Positions 34,961-42,320 of a DNA stretch of 64,000 nt are shown one piece after another. The position numbers and the translations under genes are program-made. The notes below the pieces were generated by a model. That model saw nothing but the letters and a program-made list of their open reading frames with translations, was not told the DNA's origin and did not search any database. The DNA comes from Pedobacter sp. FW305-3-2-15-E-R2A2 (GTDB lineage: Bacteria > Bacteroidota > Bacteroidia > Sphingobacteriales > Sphingobacteriaceae). The stretch spans positions 3,286,001 through 3,350,000 of the forward strand of contig NZ_CP151803.1 of NCBI RefSeq assembly GCF_038446955.1, given 5' to 3'. How positions within the stretch are numbered: position 1 is the first letter of the stretch; the number at the start of each line of letters is the position of its first letter.

Positions 34961-36688
34961 ATGGAAAATTACCTGCATGGTTTGCTGGATGAGGACAATG
35001 ATCCGATCATCCAGGAATACCTGAAATTTATTGACAACGGTATCCCGAAAACCCGAAATCCCAAAAACGTCTTAATCATTGGTGCCGGAATGGCCGGTAT
35101 GGTGTCCGCAAGCATGCTAAAAGAAGCTGGCCATACGGTAACAATTGTCGAATCAAATACCCGTGTAGGCGGGAGAATCAAAACATTCAGGAATACAAAA
35201 GACAAGAAATATTTTGAAAGTGATAAGGTATATGCCGAAGCAGGGGCGATGCGTATTCCTACCATTCATCAAATGGTATTGAAATACATTGACAAGCTTA
35301 AACTGAAAACGCAGCCATTTTATTATCTCGCCGTTGATAAAGACGAAGCCATTGCCCATCAGAAGGATCCTAAAAATCCCTTTCCAAAAATCACCAGAAA
35401 TTCCCTTTTATATGTGAATTACAGAAGGGTGGTTCAGAACGTCTATTTTAAAGATAAGGCGAACATTAACGAATTGCTGGATTATAACCTGGAGACGAGC
35501 GAACAGAATCTGTACGAAAACCAGCGTGCCGACGTTTTACTGGCCAATATCATGAATCCTTTGAAAGCATTTATTGCTCAGGATCCGGAGAAAAACTGGC
35601 CATTGCTTATTGAACGCTTTGGAGAGTATTCCATGCGTCGCTTCCTCGTGGAGCAGACTTTATACTCTGACAATGCGATTGAGATGATTGGTGTTTTACA
35701 AAACCTGGAATCAAGGATGGCATATGATTTTATTCAAAGCTTTATTGAATCCAATATCATTAAAGACAGCACACGCTTTGTCGAAATTGTAGGAGGCTCG
35801 GATCTCTTGCCAACGGAATTTTTTAAGGCACATGAGCTGGAAGACAATACTTATTTTGATTGTAGGGTAACCAGTCTGAAGCAGGTTCCAAAAACAGGAA
35901 AAATCAAAATAGGTGTAGATATTGAAGTGGAAAGAGACTTTGCATTCTATGAAAAGGCCGGCTTCAAAGCCTTAAAAACTCCGGTTACCGACCTGGAATT
36001 TGATGAAGTGATTGTTACCATACCTTTTTCAGCACTGAGACATGTATATGTTACTCCGGGATTTTCGCAGTTAAAACGCAAAGCAATCCGGGAACTTCAT
36101 TACGATTCCGCTACTAAAATATTGCTAGAATTCAGGGAGAAATGGTGGCAGAAAGCACCTTATAATATTGTGGGTGGAGGAACCATCACCGACTTTTCTA
36201 ACCGCTTCGTATACTATCCGAGTCAGGACATTGCAGACGAAAAGCATGGGGTGATTCTGGCCTCTTATTGCTGGTCTGATGAAGCGAGCCGCTGGGATTC
36301 TATGGACGATGACGACCGGTATTTTTATGCGCTTAAAAACCTGGCGATCATGCATACCGATGATGAGCAGGAACGTGAGCGGATTATGAATCTTGCCGTG
36401 ATCACTTCATCCACCAAAAACAAAAAAGGAGCGGAAGGCAGAATTGGTGCGGCTACACAAAGCTGGATGCGTGATCCATATGCCTATGGAGAGGCCGCAA
36501 TTTTCAATCCGGGTCAATTGCATCTGTTACAGAAACACATCATCTCGACTGAATGGGAGGGAAAGGCGCATTTTGCCGGAGAACATACCTCACTTAAACA
36601 TGCCTGGATTGAAGGTGCAATTGAATCGGGCATTCGTGCTGCGCTTGAAGTAAACGAAGATATGGCCAGTTTAAATAATCCGCGCTAG
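34961..36688 (+). CDS. Flavin amine oxidase, L-amino-acid-oxidase-like
   Basis: 575 aa. After about 35 residues of helical extension comes the FAD motif [18 protein letters not shown] with the ribose-binding Glu in [16 protein letters not shown]. The substrate-pocket segment is [21 protein letters not shown]. The C-terminal FAD signature is [27 protein letters not shown]. The AGAMRIP block is what bacterial and snake-venom L-amino-acid oxidases have. It would convert an L-amino acid to a 2-oxo acid with NH3 and H2O2. The stop is 1 base before the start of a thiamine-diphosphate decarboxylase gene, so the oxo acid is probably the next enzyme's substrate. No signal peptide is present. Confidence 0.85.
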   Translation: MENYLHGLLDEDNDPIIQEYLKFIDNGIPKTRNPKNVLIIGAGMAGMVSASMLKEAGHTVTIVESNTRVGGRIKTFRNTKDKKYFESDKVYAEAGAMRIPTIHQMVLKYIDKLKLKTQPFYYLAVDKDEAIAHQKDPKNPFPKITRNSLLYVNYRRVVQNVYFKDKANINELLDYNLETSEQNLYENQRADVLLANIMNPLKAFIAQDPEKNWPLLIERFGEYSMRRFLVEQTLYSDNAIEMIGVLQNLESRMAYDFIQSFIESNIIKDSTRFVEIVGGSDLLPTEFFKAHELEDNTYFDCRVTSLKQVPKTGKIKIGVDIEVERDFAFYEKAGFKALKTPVTDLEFDEVIVTIPFSALRHVYVTPGFSQLKRKAIRELHYDSATKILLEFREKWWQKAPYNIVGGGTITDFSNRFVYYPSQDIADEKHGVILASYCWSDEASRWDSMDDDDRYFYALKNLAIMHTDDEQERERIMNLAVITSSTKNKKGAEGRIGAATQSWMRDPYAYGEAAIFNPGQLHLLQKHIISTEWEGKAHFAGEHTSLKHAWIEGAIESGIRAALEVNEDMASLNNPR

Positions 36689-36689
36689 T

Positions 36690-38450
36690 ATGGAAGAGAC
36701 ACAAATAACGGTCGCGAGATACCTGCAGATCAGACTGGAGCAAATGGGCCTTCGTCATTTATTTGGGATAGCGGGTAATTATACCGCACCATTTTTAAAT
36801 ACGATCCTGGAAGATAAACAGGCAAAAATTCAGGTGATCAATGATACCAATGAAATAAATGCAGGTCATTGCACCGATGCTTATGCAAGGCTGAATGGAT
36901 TTGGCGCTGTTGCGGTTACCTATGGCGTGGGTGCTTTTACTTTACTCAATTCTGTAGCTGGTTCTTATGTGGAGCACTGTCCGGTGTTGGTCATCAATGG
37001 TGCGCCAACCAATAGCGATCAACTTAAGAATATCGCACAGGGAATGTTGTCTTCACACATGACAGGTGATATGTACAGCAATATCAATGTGTATAGAAAT
37101 GTAACTGTAGCTGCAGAACAGGTAACCAGTGCCGCAGATGCCCCTTACAAAATTGATTCGATATTGAACGCTTGTATCTTGTATGGAAAGCCGGTTTATC
37201 TGGAGGTTTTTGAAGATGTCTGGCGGATGAAATGCCAGGCACCTGTGGCAACTTTAATTAAAGAATCCTTTAAAGGTTGTAAAGAAAATGCGCTTAAAGC
37301 GGCTAAAAGTGTAGCTGCATCGGCTGCCGGAAAAAAGATTATCTTTTGGGGTGGTATCGAGATCCAGCGCTATGGTCTGCAGCAGGAATTCCTGGACTTA
37401 ATTGAGACCACAGATACTGAATTTGTCACCTCAATATTGGGAAAATCAATCGTGTCTGAAGATCATCCTAAGTTTAAAGGTGTTTTTAACGGGAATGCTT
37501 CGCCGAAGGATGTGAAAGAGCGGTTTGAAAAGGCAGAAGTAAAAATCGGACTTGGGGTATGGACTACAGGGAAAAATCTGGGAGGCTTTGATGTTTGGAA
37601 AGATGATACGGTTCTTGCAAATCACAGCGGGGTAAGAATTGGACCTTCTTATGAACCAAACGTATCGCTCAAAGACTTTATATACCATTTGAAAGAGGAG
37701 CTGACGAAAGTAAGGTTTGAGGCTTATCAAATGTACGGGCCGGCGCTGTTGTCTGATTCATTTTTTGTGGCTGATGTTCCGGAAACAGAAAATGAAAAAA
37801 CAGCCATTACTTACGACCTGTTTTTCGCGAGAATGAATACCTTCATCGATAAAAGGCACATTGTGGTGGCAGATGCAGGCTTCCCTTTATTGGGCTGTCA
37901 GGGCATCCGTATTTCCGAAGCCAATGGGTTTGTTGCCCAGGCTTCCTGGCTTTCCATCGGCTATTCGGTGCCTGCGGCCACTGGCGTTAAATGCGCGAGG
38001 CCAGATAAAAGAGCGGTTGTTTTTGTTGGAGATGGTGCTTTTCAGGAGACTTGTCAGGCAATATCCACTCAGAATAAATTAAAACACAATACTATTGTGT
38101 TTGTGCTGGACAATGAGATCTATGGTATTGAGCAGTTATTGGTAAACCCGAACCCTTTCCGTGGTAAAGATAAAATCGACTATAGCCTGCCCGATTTGAA
38201 TGAGGTTTATGCTTATAACGAAATGCATCCCTGGAAGTACGCAAAACTCGTTGATGTTTTTGGCGGACGGGGATTTGAAGTGACAGACATGGAGGCTTTG
38301 GAAACTGTACTGGCTCAGCTGGATGACATCAAAGAGAATACCATTGTACATGTTCATTTGCCTAAAACCTCGTTTCCTGAAGCCATTGGCTACAAAAACA
38401 GGAAGCCCGGGGAGGACGAATTTTTGAACAAAGACTGGAGCCTATGCTAA
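36690..38450 (+). CDS. Thiamine-diphosphate enzyme, pyruvate/indolepyruvate-decarboxylase-like, atypical active site
   Basis: 586 aa. The three-domain ThDP decarboxylase layout aligns by eye along its length with Zymomonas pyruvate decarboxylase. The ThDP-activating Glu is kept (Glu55, NDTNEINAGH), the cofactor motif is GDGAFQETCQAIS...LDNEIYG, and the C-terminal Glu in YGIEQLL (about 480) is kept. However, the GDY Asp of PDC is Asn30 (GNY), and the HH pair is replaced by a Ser-Ser-His region (residues 121-123). So it may use a non-standard proton relay or do carboligation. It is coupled to the amino-acid oxidase upstream by a 1-base gap and ends in a clear terminator. Confidence 0.85.
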   Translation: MEETQITVARYLQIRLEQMGLRHLFGIAGNYTAPFLNTILEDKQAKIQVINDTNEINAGHCTDAYARLNGFGAVAVTYGVGAFTLLNSVAGSYVEHCPVLVINGAPTNSDQLKNIAQGMLSSHMTGDMYSNINVYRNVTVAAEQVTSAADAPYKIDSILNACILYGKPVYLEVFEDVWRMKCQAPVATLIKESFKGCKENALKAAKSVAASAAGKKIIFWGGIEIQRYGLQQEFLDLIETTDTEFVTSILGKSIVSEDHPKFKGVFNGNASPKDVKERFEKAEVKIGLGVWTTGKNLGGFDVWKDDTVLANHSGVRIGPSYEPNVSLKDFIYHLKEELTKVRFEAYQMYGPALLSDSFFVADVPETENEKTAITYDLFFARMNTFIDKRHIVVADAGFPLLGCQGIRISEANGFVAQASWLSIGYSVPAATGVKCARPDKRAVVFVGDGAFQETCQAISTQNKLKHNTIVFVLDNEIYGIEQLLVNPNPFRGKDKIDYSLPDLNEVYAYNEMHPWKYAKLVDVFGGRGFEVTDMEALETVLAQLDDIKENTIVHVHLPKTSFPEAIGYKNRKPGEDEFLNKDWSLC

Positions 38451-38460
38451 TCGGTTAGAA

Positions 38461-38492
38461 AAAAAAAGCGCATTTTTCAATGCGTTTTTTTT
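38461..38492 (+). terminator. Rho-independent terminator after the decarboxylase gene
   Basis: An A-run followed by GCGCA (38461-38472), an 8-base loop TTTTTCAA, then TGCG and eight T residues (38481-38492). The core CGCA/TGCG stem is extended by A-T pairs and one G-U pair. It closes the oxidase-decarboxylase operon. Confidence 0.88.
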
Positions 38493-38541
38493 GTGATGTA
38501 ACATTTGTCAACTTGTTGTGTCTTTTATTGAAACGATCGAT

Positions 38542-40011
38542 ATGGCCGCAAAAATATTTTTAAGAATTATCACTTTCTGTGTTTTTCTCCTCCTGAATTC
38601 GGATATGGCATTCAGTCAGATATCTTTAGATAGTGTTTATTCGATCCTAAAAAAAGAGATAGATCACAAACGTAGCAAAAGTATTATTGTTGGAATTGTT
38701 GATTCAAATGGGCGACATATCATCAGTGCAGGAGTATTGAGCGATAAGGACCGGCGTTTGCCAGACGGCAACACCGAGTACGAAATTGGTTCTGTAACTA
38801 AAGTTATTACTTCATTAATGCTGGCCGATATGAGTTTAAAGAAAAAGCTCGATCTCAGTGATCCCTTGCTGAAATTCCTTCCGAAATATGTAAAACCGCT
38901 GGATAAAAATGTGCGGGATATCAGCCTTTTAAATTTAGCTACCCATACTGCCGGGCTCCCACGTTTTCCGGATAATAACGAGCCTAAAGATCTTGAAAAT
39001 CCATATGCAGATTATACAGTTGGACAACTATATGAATACCTTTCCAGGTTTGAACCCAATAGGGTGCCTGGTACTCAATTTCAGTATTCTAATACTGGTT
39101 ATTCGCTACTGGGGCAGGTCTTGATAAATGTCTCAGGCAAAGATTATGAAAGTCTGGTAAAGGAGCAGATATTTTCACCTTTAAAAATGAACAGTACGGT
39201 CATTACACTTACGCCGGCATTAAAAAGCAATATGGCGATAGGGCATAACGAATATGGGGCAGCCGTTTCGGGCTGGGACATGCCGGCTGTCGCCAGCAAT
39301 GGTGCTTTGCGCTCTAATGTAAACGATATGCTTACATTTGTATCCGCGAATTTAGGGCTGATCAAAACGGATCTGTACCCGGCTATGGAATTGTCCCATC
39401 GGAAGCAGACCAGAAAGGGCAACGACGATGCCTTTATCACTTTGGGTTGGACGCTATTTGACCATGATGGCAAAGAAATACTCCTCAAAGATGGTTCGAC
39501 TGCCGGTTATAGTTCTCTTATAGCCATTGACAAGAAAAAAAACAGAGGAATTGTGGTGTTGGCAAATTCGAAGAACGAGATTAAAAATATCGCCTATCAC
39601 ATCCTGGATTCAACTTTTGCGTTGAAACCTTATACCTATAAATGGAGGCTGTTAGATACCCTGAATTCAGTAGCGAAACGTAAAGGAGTGGATGCCGCGA
39701 TTGCCTTATACCGTCAGCTTAGCACATTAGAAAAGAGTGAATTTGTATTTGATGAAGTTAGCCTTATTTATGCAGGTAATGAATTGCGAAAAGCAAATAA
39801 GCCAGACGATGCCATCAAAATGTATAAGTTTAACCTGACCGTATATCCAAATTCAACCGAGACTTATGAAAACTTAGCCGATCTGTACAGGCGGACAGGA
39901 AATGTGAAGATGGCCATTGCCAGTTATGAGCAGCTCCTGAAGATCGATCCTAAAAATGCGTCGGGAATCTGGATGCTGAGGCAGCTAAAAGATGCATCAG
40001 CTGTCAGGTAA
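38542..40011 (+). CDS. Beta-lactamase-fold serine hydrolase with C-terminal TPR
   Basis: 489 aa from ATG 38542. A GTG at 38518 is in frame but precedes the signal peptide (MAAKIFLRIITFCVFLLL...FSQ). The class C/penicillin-binding fold is shown by GSVTKVITSLM (Ser and Lys of SxxK), YSNTGYSLLGQ (YxN) and LKDGSTAGYSS (HTG-like). The C-terminal 130 residues are helical TPR units (DAIKMYKFNLTVYPNSTETYENLADLYRRTGNVKMAIASYEQLLKIDPKNA). Such proteins are usually peptidases or esterases in the periplasm and rarely true beta-lactamases. It stands alone. Confidence 0.88.
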   Translation: MAAKIFLRIITFCVFLLLNSDMAFSQISLDSVYSILKKEIDHKRSKSIIVGIVDSNGRHIISAGVLSDKDRRLPDGNTEYEIGSVTKVITSLMLADMSLKKKLDLSDPLLKFLPKYVKPLDKNVRDISLLNLATHTAGLPRFPDNNEPKDLENPYADYTVGQLYEYLSRFEPNRVPGTQFQYSNTGYSLLGQVLINVSGKDYESLVKEQIFSPLKMNSTVITLTPALKSNMAIGHNEYGAAVSGWDMPAVASNGALRSNVNDMLTFVSANLGLIKTDLYPAMELSHRKQTRKGNDDAFITLGWTLFDHDGKEILLKDGSTAGYSSLIAIDKKKNRGIVVLANSKNEIKNIAYHILDSTFALKPYTYKWRLLDTLNSVAKRKGVDAAIALYRQLSTLEKSEFVFDEVSLIYAGNELRKANKPDDAIKMYKFNLTVYPNSTETYENLADLYRRTGNVKMAIASYEQLLKIDPKNASGIWMLRQLKDASAVR

Positions 40012-40030
40012 AGTGTTTTAGTGATAAAGT

Positions 40031-40054
40031 GCTTATAATTTGTTTATTATAAGC
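40031..40054. terminator. Hairpin between convergent genes
   Basis: GCTTATAAT (40031-40039), loop TTGTTT, ATTATAAGC (40046-40054): a perfect 9-bp AT-rich stem that covers the stop of the DUF2809 gene and follows the serine hydrolase by 19 bases. A bidirectional terminator is likely. Confidence 0.6.
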
Positions 40055-40440
40055 GTGTTAAAGGGTTTAACTTTATAAAATATAAACAAACAAATCCCTG
40101 TCCCTAACGTGTATGCAGCCAGGTCGCTCCAGAGGAATCCACGGCCCAGCACCAATGCACCGAAAGTCGTATCTCTGATGCGATCGATCCATGGAGCGGT
40201 ATAAAGCTGCCCGAATTCAATGAGGTAACATATCGATAAACTGATCAATGCGATGTTTTTAAAGCTTAGCCTGAGGAACAGAAAGCAAATGATCAGAAAC
40301 ATCATCACCGCATATAAGACGTCGCCAACAAGGAGTGGTATCATCGCAATTTTTCTGGATAGGAGGCCTAAAGCGATAACGATAAGGACGAATAAGGCAT
40401 AAATCAACCTTATCCTGATATTGCTGTTTTCTGATTTCAT
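40033..40440 (-). CDS. DUF2809 membrane protein
   Basis: 135 aa with four to five membrane helices. ALGLLSRKIAMIPLLVGDVLYAVMMFLIICFLFL is the family's first half (GLxSRxxxxxPxxxGDxLYAxxxY). SLSICYLIEFGQLYTAPWIDRIR and LVLGRGFLWSDLAAYTLGTGICLF make up the second half, resembling VanZ-like proteins. The function is unknown. It is divergent from the ECF sigma gene. Confidence 0.82.
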   Translation of the reverse strand: MKSENSNIRIRLIYALFVLIVIALGLLSRKIAMIPLLVGDVLYAVMMFLIICFLFLRLSFKNIALISLSICYLIEFGQLYTAPWIDRIRDTTFGALVLGRGFLWSDLAAYTLGTGICLFIFYKVKPFNTLIINKL

Positions 40441-40541
40441 ATTACCTGTAAGGACCAGAGTTCATTCTGAATTTCGTAAATATAGCTGGTACAGGTTAAG
40501 ATTTTATGATTCGGCAGAAAGTTCTGTAGTGCTATAAATAA

Positions 40542-40564
40542 AATCAATATTATTTAGATTGATT
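40542..40564. promoter_or_regulatory. AATCAAT/ATTGATT inverted repeat before the ECF sigma gene
   Basis: Perfect 7-bp arms (40542-40548 and 40558-40564) around 9 bases, just before the predicted sigma-factor start. Given the iron-type operon downstream, a metal-responsive operator is possible, but it does not match a canonical Fur box. Confidence 0.3.
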
Positions 40565-40572
40565 CCAGTTAA

Positions 40573-41154
40573 TTGTTAGCTTTGGGGAAAATTGATCAAG
40601 TGCCTCCACCTATTTCAAATCAGGATCAACACCTTCACCTTACCGTCCATGACATGGATGAGCTGGGTTTTGAACAAACTTACCGGAATTGCTGGAAAAG
40701 TGTGTTTGGCATTATCTTTCATTATACCCAGGATGAGGAAATTGCGGAGGAGATTAGTCAGGATCTGTTTGCATCCCTTTGGGAGCGTAGAAAGAAAATC
40801 GTCATTAGAACTACCGTTGAGCAATATTTGAACCGGGCAGCCAAACTGGAGGCTTTCGATTATCTGCGTACCAGCAGTAGTCGCCGTGAACACATCAATT
40901 GTGCGTTACAAAACTTATGCGATTCCAGGAATTGTACTGAAGAGCAGGTGTTGTTTAATGAACTGAACGGCAACCTGAATTCGCTCTTGGACGAATTGCC
41001 ATGCCGCTGCCGCGAAGTATACGGATTGAGTCAGGAGCAGGGTATGAACAATAAAGCGATTGCTTCCAGATTGATGATCTCGGAAAAAACTGTGGAGTAT
41101 CACTTGTATAAAGCACTTAGTTTTTTGAGAATTAATCTACAGGAATACAGATAG
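40573..41154 (+). CDS. ECF sigma factor, FecI-like
   Basis: 193 aa if started at TTG 40573. GTG 40600 is an alternative, and the first ATG (40654) would begin inside region 2, so it is disfavoured. Region 2 is FEQTYRNCWKSVFGIIFHYTQDEEIAEEISQDLFASLWERR. Region 4 is ELPCRCREVYGLSQEQGMNNKAIASRLMISEKTVEYHLYKALSFLR. It is followed after 97 bases by FecR and the receptor gene, making it the cell-surface-signalling sigma factor of this unit. Its own promoter target is probably upstream of the receptor gene. Confidence 0.9.
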   Translation: MLALGKIDQVPPPISNQDQHLHLTVHDMDELGFEQTYRNCWKSVFGIIFHYTQDEEIAEEISQDLFASLWERRKKIVIRTTVEQYLNRAAKLEAFDYLRTSSSRREHINCALQNLCDSRNCTEEQVLFNELNGNLNSLLDELPCRCREVYGLSQEQGMNNKAIASRLMISEKTVEYHLYKALSFLRINLQEYR

Positions 41155-41251
41155 TTGTAGAATAATCTCATTTTTTGTGAAAACCGACCTAGGAGAAATC
41201 CCGGGTTATCCGGCTTAAAGGTATATGGGCACATAGGGGAGCCCGGTACTT

Positions 41252-42217
41252 ATGAAGATTACTAAAGAAATTATTGAGCGTTATCATCAGGGAAGATGTA
41301 GCCTGGAGGAGCAGCGTATTGTTGAACAATGGCTGGATGCTGAAGACGTGGAAATGAGTTTTCCTGAAAATGCTGATATCAATACCATTGGGGATAGAGG
41401 CTGGAAGCGAATTTCTTCCCGTTACCACATCGATGTGCAACCTGATCCCGTCGCCGCTGGTTTCAAATCCCGTAATTATCGAATGTTCTGGCAGCTTGCG
41501 GCCTGTATAACCTTGATCTTTGGTGCCGCGACTTTCTATTATTTAAGCAATGGACATCAGGATAGCCGTTTGGTTTATAAAGAGATCAAAACGCAAAAAG
41601 GGCAGAAGCTGAGTGTAAGTCTGGCCGACGGGACCGTTGTTTGGTTAAATTCGGAAAGTGTTTTACGCTTTCCGGAAAATTTTAAAGGTCGTTCAAGGGA
41701 ATTGGAATTTAGTGGTGAAGCCTATTTCAGCGTCGCTAAAGATGCCTCGAAGCCATTTATCATTCGTACAGAAAAAACAAAAATACAGGTACTGGGCACG
41801 AAGTTTAACTTAAGGGCGATGGCAACCGAAACTGCGACAACGGTAGTCGTTGAGGAAGGTAAAATCCAGTTTTCCGGAACGCCGGATCAACAGCAATTGA
41901 TTTTAACGGCTAATAAAAGAGGTGTTTTTGAAACAAAAAGCACGATGCCATCCATGCAAACAGATGAGGTGTACGCAGGCAAATATATGGCCTGGAAAAA
42001 TGGAGAGTTGTTAATGGACAATTTAACCATTGAAGAGGCTGCCAGGACCCTCGAGCGTTGGTACAACGTAAAAATCAACATTAGCAGGGAAGACCTGCTT
42101 AAAGAACGCTATACCGGTAGTTTTAAAAATCCTGCATTGAAACAGGTGCTGAAGAGTCTTGCGTTTGCGGTGAAATGTAGTTACAAGCAAAACGGACAGA
42201 CATTTACACTCTATTGA
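41252..42217 (+). CDS. FecR-type anti-sigma factor
   Basis: 321 aa. The N-terminal cytoplasmic segment (EIIERYHQGRCSLEEQRIVEQWLD) contacts the sigma factor. A single membrane helix spans about 78-98. The periplasmic FecR domain has IKTQKGQKLSVSLADGTVVWLNSESVLRFPENF, SRELEFSGEAYFSVAKDASKPFIIRT and VLGTKFNLRA. The C-terminal DUF4974 part has WKNGELLMDNLTIEEAARTLERWYNVKI. It relays the state of the TonB receptor to the sigma factor. Full length and canonical for Bacteroidota. Confidence 0.95.
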   Translation: MKITKEIIERYHQGRCSLEEQRIVEQWLDAEDVEMSFPENADINTIGDRGWKRISSRYHIDVQPDPVAAGFKSRNYRMFWQLAACITLIFGAATFYYLSNGHQDSRLVYKEIKTQKGQKLSVSLADGTVVWLNSESVLRFPENFKGRSRELEFSGEAYFSVAKDASKPFIIRTEKTKIQVLGTKFNLRAMATETATTVVVEEGKIQFSGTPDQQQLILTANKRGVFETKSTMPSMQTDEVYAGKYMAWKNGELLMDNLTIEEAARTLERWYNVKINISREDLLKERYTGSFKNPALKQVLKSLAFAVKCSYKQNGQTFTLY

Positions 42218-42320
42218 TCATCTCCAACCAATTATAAAAAGAAACCCGGTTTCGGTCTGCAAACTTCATACCGGGCTATCGAAAAATCAATTCATCATTA
42301 ATTTAACAACAAACAAAAGT

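Noticed and set aside
38542-40011. Serine hydrolase as an antibiotic-resistance beta-lactamase
   Set aside because: The class C-like fold is shared by many esterases and peptidases, and the HTG-like motif is atypical; resistance is not supported by sequence alone.
42245-42275. CCCGGT/ACCGGG hairpin upstream of the TonB receptor as a terminator or riboswitch
   Set aside because: Only six base pairs with a 19-base loop and no T-run; too weak to call.
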